A stretch of DNA of 7,647 nucleotides, taken from the NCBI GenBank assembly GCA_937981515.1, contig CALJNY010000364.1:1-7647 (forward strand), given 5' to 3'. Position 1 is the first letter of the stretch; each line of letters opens with the position of its first letter. Made by a program: the position numbers and the translations under genes. This DNA is from an uncultured Collinsella sp. GTDB lineage: Bacteria; Actinomycetota; Coriobacteriia; Coriobacteriales; Coriobacteriaceae. Under the pieces are notes generated by a model. That model was not told the origin of the DNA, did no database searches, and was given only the letters and a program-made list of their open reading frames with translations. Shown one piece after another: positions 1 through 5,047 of this stretch.

Positions 1-98
1 TGCCCCTCGCCGACCTTGCCGACCTAGTAACCGAAATGCGCCCCGTCAAACACTACTTCGACGAAGGCCTCCTAGCCCGCCAAGGCATCGAATACTAG
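1..98 (+). CDS. C-terminal end of an unidentified protein (5' part outside window)
   Basis: Reading from base 3, the plus strand is open for 31 codons and stops at TAG (96-98). The visible tail has an acidic/leucine-rich helix-like start and ends in RQGIEY. I do not recognise the family. It is taken as a real gene end because the other two plus-strand frames give a stop at once or run through to 123 with improbable composition. A strong palindrome between this stop and the convergent MATE stop also suggests a gene-end boundary. No function is assigned. Confidence 0.5.
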   Translation, partial: PLADLADLVTEMRPVKHYFDEGLLARQGIEY

Positions 99-124
99 CC
101 ATTGCGGACGTCCCCAATGGCTAG
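95..124. terminator. 30-bp palindrome spanning two convergent stop codons; probable bidirectional terminator
   Basis: Arms CTAGCCATTG (95-104) and CAATGGCTAG (115-124) are perfect reverse complements. The centre GGACGTCC (106-113) continues the symmetry, with a single mismatched pair (C105/C114). The left arm holds the TAG of the plus-strand gene and the right arm holds the TAG of the MATE gene read on the minus strand. No T-run follows on either side, so it is not a textbook intrinsic terminator. A role in ending or blocking convergent transcripts is inferred from position. Confidence 0.6.
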
Positions 125-1470
125 GCAGTGGCGCGGCCGAGCCAGTTGCCGCTGTGGTGGTAGATGGTGAACATTATGGCGGTGATGAGCCAGGTTACGT
201 GGTAGACCAGCAGCAGGTGCTCAAGCGACGGATCGAACGGCATAATCGCAAACACCCAGATCACCCTGAGCACGACGGTGCCAAAAATCGTGAGCAGCAT
301 GGGCTGCAAGCTCACGCCGGCGCCGCGGATGGAACCCGAGGCGTTCTCGATAATCGAGAAAATCGCATAGAACGGCGCAATGAAATGGAGGATGGTCGTG
401 GTGTACGCCGAAATCGAAGCATCGTCGACAAACAGGCGCGACAACGGACCCGAGAACACCAGCAGCACGGCAGACAGGCCACCAATGAGCATAAACGACA
501 GCACGAGCGACGTATGGTAGCCCTTTCGCATGCGCTCGTAGTTGCGCGCGCCAAAGTTCTGTGCCGAGAACGTGGTAATCGACACGCCAAGCGCCTCGGT
601 AACCATCCAGACAATGCCATCCAGGCGGCCCGAAAGACCCCAAGCCGTGGTGACATCGGCACCAAACGAGTTGACCGACACCTGAATCAAAACGTTGGAA
701 ATCGAATACGCAGCAGACTGAAAGCCAAGCGGCAGACCACACGAAATCATGCTCTTACAAATACCAGGATCAATGCCGAGTTTGGACAGTGAAAGCCGCC
801 ACGCACCCGGTGCGTGCATCATACGAATCACGATCATCGTGGCATTGGAGCAAATGGTCAGCGCCACCGCGATGCCGCAGCCCAGAGCCTCCATATGAAG
901 TACGGCAACGAAGATGACATCCAGCACCGCATTAACAAGGCAGCCGGAAGCGATGATCACAGCGGGCCCGCGCGTGTCGCCCACGGCGCGCAGCAATGCC
1001 GTTCCCATATTGAGCAGCAGCGCCGCAACCATGGCGGCAAAATAGCAACGGGCATAGGCCACGCCCTCGGCCAATAGTTCATGCGGCGTATTCATAAGCA
1101 CCAGCATGGGCTCAACGAACACTATGCCAAGAATCGAGAAAACGATTCCGCCCACCAGCGCGAGCGTCATGGCCGTATGGACCGATCGGCTCAGGCGCTC
1201 GTCATCGTGCTGGCCAAAAAACTGGCCCGTAATGACCGCGCAGCCGGCACCGACGCCAACGCAAAAGCCAATGCAGAGCTCGGTGAGCACCATCGTGGCC
1301 TGAATGCCACCCAGCGCGAGCTTGCCGCCAAACTGACCGACGATATAGGTACCGATAAGCGTGTATGCCTGCTGAAAGAACGAACTAAAGAAGATGGGAA
1401 CGCACAGCGACAGCAGCTGCTGCCAAATGACACCCTGCGTTACATCGATAGCCGTAGATTTCTTAGCCAC
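121..1470 (-). CDS. MATE-family multidrug/cation antiporter
   Basis: A 449-residue integral membrane protein with about twelve hydrophobic segments in two similar halves, the usual size and layout of MATE efflux transporters, which export drugs or cationic compounds in exchange for Na+ or H+. Each half carries the family's G/A-Q-x-x-G signature in a cytoplasmic loop (GQFFG near residue 82, AQNFGA near 303). Each half also has a post-helix loop motif (RAVGDTRGP near 161, RGAGVSLQPM near 382). The start is a GTG: an in-frame TAG lies five codons upstream, the next Met is residue 60, and GGGAGGG sits just ahead of it. Substrate cannot be read from sequence. It lies 125 bp downstream of the RNA methyltransferase on the same strand, and a separate promoter is possible but weak. 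Confidence 0.93.
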   Translation of the reverse strand: MAKKSTAIDVTQGVIWQQLLSLCVPIFFSSFFQQAYTLIGTYIVGQFGGKLALGGIQATMVLTELCIGFCVGVGAGCAVITGQFFGQHDDERLSRSVHTAMTLALVGGIVFSILGIVFVEPMLVLMNTPHELLAEGVAYARCYFAAMVAALLLNMGTALLRAVGDTRGPAVIIASGCLVNAVLDVIFVAVLHMEALGCGIAVALTICSNATMIVIRMMHAPGAWRLSLSKLGIDPGICKSMISCGLPLGFQSAAYSISNVLIQVSVNSFGADVTTAWGLSGRLDGIVWMVTEALGVSITTFSAQNFGARNYERMRKGYHTSLVLSFMLIGGLSAVLLVFSGPLSRLFVDDASISAYTTTILHFIAPFYAIFSIIENASGSIRGAGVSLQPMLLTIFGTVVLRVIWVFAIMPFDPSLEHLLLVYHVTWLITAIMFTIYHHSGNWLGRATA

Positions 1471-1541
1471 ACGCCCTCCCCACTAGCGTACGTCATACAA
1501 CAAAACGGCAATTTAAGACCAAAGCCGACACCAGCTTAGCA

Positions 1542-1555
1542 CCGACCAGCGTCGG
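1542..1555 (-). terminator. Small hairpin downstream of the RNA methyltransferase (weak terminator candidate)
   Basis: CCGAC and GTCGG form a 5-bp stem with a 4-nt loop in the 125-bp gap between the methyltransferase stop and the MATE start. A second GTCGG copy a little further along the minus strand could pair with the same CCGAC, so two mutually exclusive folds are possible. No T-run follows directly. The rest of the gap holds only weak promoter-like matches (a TATGAC around 1491-1496 on the minus strand). Confidence 0.2.
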
Positions 1556-1595
1556 CCGAAACGCCCCGAACCACAGCCCGGTGCGAAATATCTGT

Positions 1596-2510
1596 TTAGT
1601 GATACAGCCCCGGCTGGTAGTGGTACTCGTTGCTCACATGCGGGCACAGCTGCCAAAAGGCGACAGCACTTGCCGCGGCCACGTTAAGCGAATCGACCCC
1701 GTGCGCCATCGGAATGCGCACGGCTCGGTCGCAGCCAGCAATGGTCTTGGCGCCTAAGCCAGCACCCTCGGTGCCCATAAAGATTGCCAGGCGGTCAATC
1801 TCCTGCAGCGCGGGATCGTCCAACGACACCGAATCATCCGTCAACGCCATCGCGGCACACGAAAAGCCGGCATCGTGCAGCGCCGCCAGCCCATCATGCG
1901 GCCATACGCGCGCCTCGCTGCCAATGCGTGTCCAGGGCACCTGGAACACCGTGCCCATGCTCACGCGGGCCGAGCGACGGTACAGCGGATCGCAGCACGT
2001 CGGACTGACCAAAATACCGTCGACATTGAGCGCAGCCGCCGAGCGGAAAATCGCGCCGACGTTGGTGTGGTCGACAATGCCCTCGAGCACGCACACGCGC
2101 ACCGGGCGCTCCCCCGCCGCCTCGACGACGCCACCCAAGAACTCGGCTACCGGAATCTGACGCGGGCGACGGAACGCCGCGAGCGCACCGCGCGTCACGT
2201 TAAAGCCCGTCAGCTGCTCCATAAGCTCCATCGAGGCCACGAACACGGGAACCGGGCCCGCACCTTCGCGTACCGCCAGGCGCTCAAACAGCGGCATCAT
2301 CTGGTCGAGCCAGCGTTCGCCCAAAAGAAAGCTCACCGGCTCGTATCCGGCACGCACTGCGCGCTCGATAACCTTGGCACTCTCGGCGATAAAGATGCCC
2401 TTTTGCGGCTCCAGCACGCAGCGCAGCTCACGCTCGGTCAGTCGCACGTAGGCATCAAGCCGCTCGTCCTCGAGCGAATCGATTCGCAGCACCTCAACGG
2501 CATCAGTCAT
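1596..2510 (-). CDS. TrmH/SpoU (SPOUT) family RNA 2'-O-methyltransferase
   Basis: A 304-residue protein expected to transfer a methyl group from S-adenosylmethionine to a ribose 2'-OH in rRNA or tRNA. The C-terminal half shows the three SPOUT knot motifs in order: N-x-G-A-I-F-R-S-A around residues 150-158 (catalytic Arg156), FMGTEGAGL at 244-252, and IPM followed by SLNVAAA at 266-280. The N-terminal part resembles the substrate-binding domain seen in TrmH-like rRNA methylases. The frame stays open to a GTG at 2582, but that start would place a strong terminator-like hairpin (2555-2577) inside the coding region. The ATG at 2508-2510 follows that hairpin, has an AGG-containing purine stretch upstream, and leaves a normal N-terminus. 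The target nucleotide is unknown, so no symbol is given. Confidence 0.88.
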   Translation of the reverse strand: MTDAVEVLRIDSLEDERLDAYVRLTERELRCVLEPQKGIFIAESAKVIERAVRAGYEPVSFLLGERWLDQMMPLFERLAVREGAGPVPVFVASMELMEQLTGFNVTRGALAAFRRPRQIPVAEFLGGVVEAAGERPVRVCVLEGIVDHTNVGAIFRSAAALNVDGILVSPTCCDPLYRRSARVSMGTVFQVPWTRIGSEARVWPHDGLAALHDAGFSCAAMALTDDSVSLDDPALQEIDRLAIFMGTEGAGLGAKTIAGCDRAVRIPMAHGVDSLNVAAASAVAFWQLCPHVSNEYHYQPGLYH

Positions 2511-2554
2511 AGCAGCCTGCCCGCACCTTTCTTTGCAGCACCTATACAAATATC

Positions 2555-2577
2555 GGGGCAACGCCATGCGCTGCCCC
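2555..2577 (-). terminator. 10-bp stem hairpin with 3-nt loop between folA and the methyltransferase
   Basis: Read on the minus strand, GGGGCAGCGC pairs with GCGTTGCCCC around an ATG loop: nine Watson-Crick pairs and one G-U. The following bases (GATATTTGTATAG) are moderately T-rich. It probably ends, or reduces, the thyA-folA transcript before the methyltransferase gene. On the plus strand no T-rich tail follows. Confidence 0.6.
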
Positions 2578-2589
2578 GCCACTCATTCC

Positions 2590-2620
2590 AACCCGATAAT
2601 ACCGAAGGGATAATCGGGTT
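2590..2620 (-). terminator. Hairpin starting at the last base of the folA stop codon
   Basis: AACCCGAT (2590-2597) and ATCGGGTT (2613-2620) are perfect inverted 8-mers, and inside them further pairs can form around a short TTC-containing loop. The stem begins at the final base of the folA TAA. No U-tract follows, so it may protect the mRNA 3' end or act together with the hairpin at 2555-2577 rather than terminate alone. Confidence 0.45.
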
Positions 2621-3138
2621 TACGCCTCAACGCGACGATACGTCACGAACTCATAATCGAGACCCTCGTCACCCTCGCCCGCGGCAATCGTGGCAACACC
2701 GCCACGCCGCGCAATCTCCCACGCGGGATCGGCATCCAGATCGGGAAAGTACGTATCCACGTCATGCACGCAGTGGTTATGCGTAACCTCGGCCTCCGCG
2801 CAATACGGCAAAAACTGCCGATAGACATCGCCGCCACCGATCACCCACGCAACGGGTTCATCGGCAACCGCGGCGAGCGCTTCGTCAATGCCATGCACCA
2901 CGTCAACGCCCTCGGGGGCAAAGCCCTCGTCGCGCGTGAGCACAATGTTGCGGCGATTCCTGAGCGGACGCCCACCGGGAAAACTCAGCAGCGTCTTGCG
3001 CCCCATAATGACCGGGCAACCTTTGGTGCACGCCACAAAATGGCGCATGTCGGCGCGATTGGACACCACCATGTCGCCTTCGCACCCAATACCCCAGTCA
3101 TCGCACACGGCGACAATGGCAGAAAGCTTACACGTCAT
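2620..3138 (-). CDS. folA: Dihydrofolate reductase
   Basis: A 172-residue cytosolic enzyme that reduces dihydrofolate to tetrahydrofolate with NADPH. Family marks in order: SAIVAV and WGIG near the N-terminus; RADMRHF with the catalytic acid Asp30; IMGRKT at 44-49 and GGRPL at 55-59 for NADPH; IVLTRD; VIGGGDVYRQFLP from residue 99; T119-H; and DTYFPD near 128. The usual Pro-Trp ahead of the catalytic Asp (Trp22 in E. coli numbering) is replaced by Val24-Val25. Two starts are possible. GTG at 3147 directly abuts the thyA stop. ATG at 3136-3138 has AGGTGA, a good match to the 16S 3' end, at a 5-nt spacing, and is preferred. It is co-transcribed with thyA, whose dihydrofolate by-product it recycles. 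Confidence 0.95.
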   Translation of the reverse strand: MTCKLSAIVAVCDDWGIGCEGDMVVSNRADMRHFVACTKGCPVIMGRKTLLSFPGGRPLRNRRNIVLTRDEGFAPEGVDVVHGIDEALAAVADEPVAWVIGGGDVYRQFLPYCAEAEVTHNHCVHDVDTYFPDLDADPAWEIARRGGVATIAAGEGDEGLDYEFVTYRRVEA

Positions 3139-3144
3139 GCGCGT

Positions 3145-3150
3145 CACCTA
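3145..3150 (-). promoter_or_regulatory. folA ribosome binding site overlapping the thyA stop codon
   Basis: On the minus strand the thyA TAG reads straight into AGGTGA, with two bases shared. This Shine-Dalgarno sequence is followed by CGCGC and the folA ATG. The overlap suggests translational coupling, with ribosomes finishing thyA opening the folA start. Confidence 0.6.
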
Positions 3151-3996
3151 CACCGCGATGGGGATGTTCTTGACCTGCGGGCCGTGCTCATAGCCCTCGA
3201 CGATCAGGTCATCGGTCGTAAACGCATAGAAGTCATGCACATCGGGGTTGAGCGTTACCTTGGGCGCGGCAAACTGCGGACGCTCGATAAGTTCGCGGAT
3301 GATATCGACATGACGGTCGTAAATGTGGGCATCGGCAATCACGTGCAGCAGCTCGCCAGCGATCATATCGACCGACTGCGCAACCATCATCAGCAAAATG
3401 GCGTACTGGCACACATTCCAGTTGTTCGCGGCCAAAATATCCTGGCTACGCTGGTTGAGAATCATGTTGAGCGTCGGCTTGTCGTCCTGCGGGCGCTGCG
3501 TCACGTTATACGTCACGCTGTAGGCGCACGGATACAGGTGCATCTCGGACAGGTCGCTAAACACATAGGTGTTCGTCATAATGCGGCGGCTGTACGGCGT
3601 GTGCTTGAGGTCGTACAGCACGCGGTCCATCTGATCAAAGTCACCCTCGGCATAATGGCTCTTCTGCCCAATCTGGTAGCCGTAGGCTTTGCCGATAGAG
3701 CCGGTCTCGTCGGTCCACTCATCCCAAATATGGCTGTTGAGGTCATGCACGTTATTGGACTTCTTCTGATAGATCCACAGGATCTCATCCATCGCAGACT
3801 TAAGCGCCGTGCGACGCAGGGTGAGCGCGGGGAACTCCTCGCGCAGGTCGTAGCGTGCCGTAACTCCAAAGTTTTTAATGGTATAGGCAGGGGTGCCGTC
3901 CTCCCACACCGGGCGGACCTTTTGGCCCTCGGTCGTGGTGCCATGGTCCAAGATGTCGCGGCACATAGCTACAAACTGCTGATCAGCCTTGCTCAT
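3148..3996 (-). CDS. thyA: Thymidylate synthase (ThyA), Bacillus/phi3T-like type
   Basis: A 282-residue enzyme converting dUMP to dTMP with methylene-tetrahydrofolate as carbon donor and reductant. Visible active-site residues: SRR (136-138) for the phosphate, nucleophile Cys157 in LYPCAYS, QRSQD (182-186), Asn194, H224-x-Y226, and the C-terminal IPIAV, like the closing tail of the family. The common PPCH is changed to YPCA, so the residue after the nucleophile is Ala. As I recall the B. subtilis/phage phi3T ThyA, it shares the LLWI-x-Q-x-KSN segment, the HIWD-x-W motif and the NP-x-V-x-DFY ending, so this belongs nearer to that branch than to E. coli ThyA. The frame opens to 4089, but the ATG at 3994-3996 is preceded by AGGAGGG at ideal spacing. 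The upstream Met lies inside an operator-like palindrome and is rejected. Confidence 0.95.
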   Translation of the reverse strand: MSKADQQFVAMCRDILDHGTTTEGQKVRPVWEDGTPAYTIKNFGVTARYDLREEFPALTLRRTALKSAMDEILWIYQKKSNNVHDLNSHIWDEWTDETGSIGKAYGYQIGQKSHYAEGDFDQMDRVLYDLKHTPYSRRIMTNTYVFSDLSEMHLYPCAYSVTYNVTQRPQDDKPTLNMILNQRSQDILAANNWNVCQYAILLMMVAQSVDMIAGELLHVIADAHIYDRHVDIIRELIERPQFAAPKVTLNPDVHDFYAFTTDDLIVEGYEHGPQVKNIPIAV

Positions 3997-4030
3997 TGAC
4001 CCTCCTGTCAGTCGCCTATAAGCGAGATTC

Positions 4031-4036
4031 ATTGTA
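4031..4036 (-). promoter_or_regulatory. Candidate -10 element for thyA-folA
   Basis: On the minus strand TACAAT matches the -10 consensus at five of six positions. It would start transcription near 4024, giving a leader of about 27 nt that contains the AGGAGGG of thyA. No convincing -35 hexamer lies 16-18 bp upstream, so the assignment is tentative. Confidence 0.4.
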
Positions 4037-4080
4037 GCCCAGGCGCACGCGGCCCCACAGCCCAAACATAAGCCCTCATA

Positions 4081-4098
4081 TTCTGACATATGCCAGAA
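4081..4098. promoter_or_regulatory. Operator-like palindrome 1
   Basis: TTCTGACATATGCCAGAA is an 18-bp inverted repeat with one mismatched pair (A4086/C4093), centred on CATATG. It shares TGACATATGYCAG with palindrome 2. It ends 5 bp upstream of the putative -35 of the DUF134 gene and lies about 45 bp behind the putative thyA -10. The likely binder, inferred, is the DUF134 regulator encoded next door. Confidence 0.6.
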
Positions 4099-4103
4099 AT
4101 TCC

Positions 4104-4131
4104 TTGCGCAAATCTACAGTTTCGTTATTCT
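4104..4131 (+). promoter_or_regulatory. Candidate promoter of the DUF134-NifX gene
   Basis: TTGCGC (4104-4109) and TATTCT (4126-4131) are separated by 16 bp. Both are partial consensus matches. Transcription would start about 4137-4139, inside palindrome 2, with a leader of about 25 nt leading to AAGGAGGG. The hexamers are weak, but the placement between the two palindromes fits a regulated promoter. Confidence 0.4.
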
Positions 4132-4136
4132 ATTGT

Positions 4137-4148
4137 TGACATATGTCA
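4137..4148. promoter_or_regulatory. Operator-like palindrome 2
   Basis: TGACATATGTCA is a perfect 12-bp inverted repeat centred on CATATG, 15 bp ahead of the DUF134 gene start and overlapping its predicted transcription start. Its centre is 53 bp from that of palindrome 1, close to five helical turns. A protein bound here would block initiation or early elongation. Confidence 0.65.
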
Positions 4149-4162
4149 GATAAGGAGGGTGC

Positions 4163-4927
4163 ATGGCAGGAAGACGCGAGAAACTGCGCCGCGTCGGGAT
4201 CATCCCCGAATACCGCGGCTTTACCCCCGATGGCCTGGCGAGCGGAGACGCCATCGACATGACGGTCGACGAACTCGAGGTGCTGCGCCTGTGCGACCTG
4301 GAAGGCCTTAACCAAGAGGCAGTCGCACAGCAGATGGGCATCGCGCGCGCCACGGTGGCGGCAATCTGCAGCCGTGCGCATCGCAAGGTAGCAAATGCGC
4401 TGTTCAACGGACGAGCGCTCATCATCAAAGGCGGCAATATCGTGTACTCCCCCATCACCACAACGACGGCCGCATGGCCAGCAAAGGAGGTCGACACCAT
4501 GAGGGTGGCAACCACGTACGACAACGGCAACATCTTTATGCACTTTGGCCGCAGCGAGCAGTTCAAGATCTACGACATTCAGGACGGCAAGGTGCTCAAC
4601 GAGCAGGTCGTGGGCACCGGCGGCACCGGTCACGGCGCCCTGGCGGGCCTGCTCGCCAACGGCGGCGTGAACACGCTCATCTGCGGCGGCATCGGCGGTG
4701 GCGCCATCAACGCGCTCGCCCAAGCCGGCATCACGGTATACGCAGGTGCCCAGGGCAGCTGCGACGCTTGCGTCGAGGCCCTTATCGCCGGCACGCTCGC
4801 GCAGAACGGCGAGGCCACGTGCGGCTGCCACGGCCATGACCACGATCACGCCCACGAACATGGCGAGTCCTGCAGCTGCCACGGCCATCGCGAGCACGAG
4901 GGTCACGAGGGCTGCGGCTGCCACTAA
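4163..4927 (+). CDS. DUF134 (UPF0251) DNA-binding protein fused to a NifX/NifB-like cofactor domain with a Cys/His tail
   Basis: A 254-residue fusion. Residues 1-95 match DUF134: an R-R-V-x-x-x-P-E-Y-x-x-F-x-P start, then DELEVLRLCDLEGLNQE and a sigma-region-4-like helix-turn-helix to about residue 80, followed by ALIIKGG. Residues 113-212 match the dinitrogenase iron-molybdenum cofactor family (HFGRSEQFKIYDI near 127, TLICGGIGGGAINAL near 171). That domain has a C200-x-x-C203 pair. The tail (213-254) has six Cys in three C-x-C-H units and eleven His, which suggests metal binding. Inferred role: autoregulated metal- or cluster-responsive transcription factor. The start has AAGGAGGG 3 nt ahead. 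The gene stands alone, with no nif or molybdenum-cofactor genes nearby, so nitrogen fixation is not implied. Confidence 0.88.
   Translation: MAGRREKLRRVGIIPEYRGFTPDGLASGDAIDMTVDELEVLRLCDLEGLNQEAVAQQMGIARATVAAICSRAHRKVANALFNGRALIIKGGNIVYSPITTTTAAWPAKEVDTMRVATTYDNGNIFMHFGRSEQFKIYDIQDGKVLNEQVVGTGGTGHGALAGLLANGGVNTLICGGIGGGAINALAQAGITVYAGAQGSCDACVEALIAGTLAQNGEATCGCHGHDHDHAHEHGESCSCHGHREHEGHEGCGCH
4483..4501 (+). promoter_or_regulatory. Internal ribosome binding site and in-frame ATG at the DUF134/NifX junction
   Basis: AAAGGAGGT (4483-4491) is a near-perfect anti-Shine-Dalgarno complement. It is followed by 7 nt and ATG (4499-4501), which is Met113 in the same frame. A NifX-like domain of typical start (MRVATTYDNG) would begin exactly here, giving a 142-residue second product ending at 4927. 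It may be functional or a relic of two once separate genes. Confidence 0.6.
4820..4924 (+). repeat. Three C-x-C-H units in the tail of the NifX-like protein
   Basis: TGCGGCTGCCACGGCCAT (4820-4837) recurs as TGCAGCTGCCACGGCCAT (4871-4888), and a shorter third copy TGCGGCTGCCAC (4913-4924) abuts the stop codon. They encode C220-G-C-H, C237-S-C-H and C251-G-C-H, with His-rich stretches between. The DNA similarity suggests growth by internal duplication. Confidence 0.8.
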
Positions 4928-4989
4928 CGGCACGGCACCGCGAGCTCGGGGCGCGACACTGCACGCAACCCAACAATCAAAGCCAACAA

Positions 4990-5023
4990 CAAAGGCCAAC
5001 CGGTAGCTTCCGAGTGGCCTTTG
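4990..5023. terminator. Bidirectional intrinsic-type terminator between the convergent DUF134-NifX and ffh genes
   Basis: CAAAGGCCA (4990-4998) and TGGCCTTTG (5015-5023) form a 9-bp perfect stem with a partly paired 16-nt interior (CGG/CCG). The stem ends in T's on both strands. On the minus strand the tail continues T-rich (TTGTTGGCTTTGATTG), so termination of ffh is likely stronger. Both flanking genes point into it. Confidence 0.75.
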
Positions 5024-5047
5024 CCATATCAAGCTGGAATTACAGCT

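Noticed and set aside
154..1539. Several plus-strand open frames opposite the MATE gene
   Set aside because: Low-complexity His/Arg/Gln-rich translations with no recognisable domain. The MATE reading has full family architecture.
2511..2582. Twenty-four-residue extension of the methyltransferase from a GTG
   Set aside because: It would read through a strong terminator-like hairpin, and its Cys/Arg-rich peptide does not resemble the family.
2764..3999. Plus-strand open frame (411 codons) opposite thyA and folA
   Set aside because: It spans two convincing genes on the other strand, has antisense-like His/Arg/Ala composition, and no ribosome binding site of note.
3997..4089. Thirty-one-residue N-terminal extension of ThyA
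   Set aside because: Its Met lies inside operator palindrome 1 and the candidate thyA promoter falls within it. The start at 3996 has an ideal ribosome binding site and a normal family N-terminus.
4136..4141. TTGACA as a consensus -35 box
   Set aside because: A -10 at 16-18 bp would fall on the DUF134 start codon. The hexamer is better explained as part of the TGACATATGTCA palindrome.
4163..4927. Nitrogen-fixation gene cluster
   Set aside because: The NifX-like domain family is widespread outside nitrogen fixers. No nifH, nifD, nifK, nifE or radical-SAM nifB is in the window.
5032..5047. Hairpin AGCTG/CAGCT just after the ffh stop as a separate terminator
   Set aside because: Only a 5-bp stem without a T-tract. 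The stronger hairpin at 4990-5023 explains termination.
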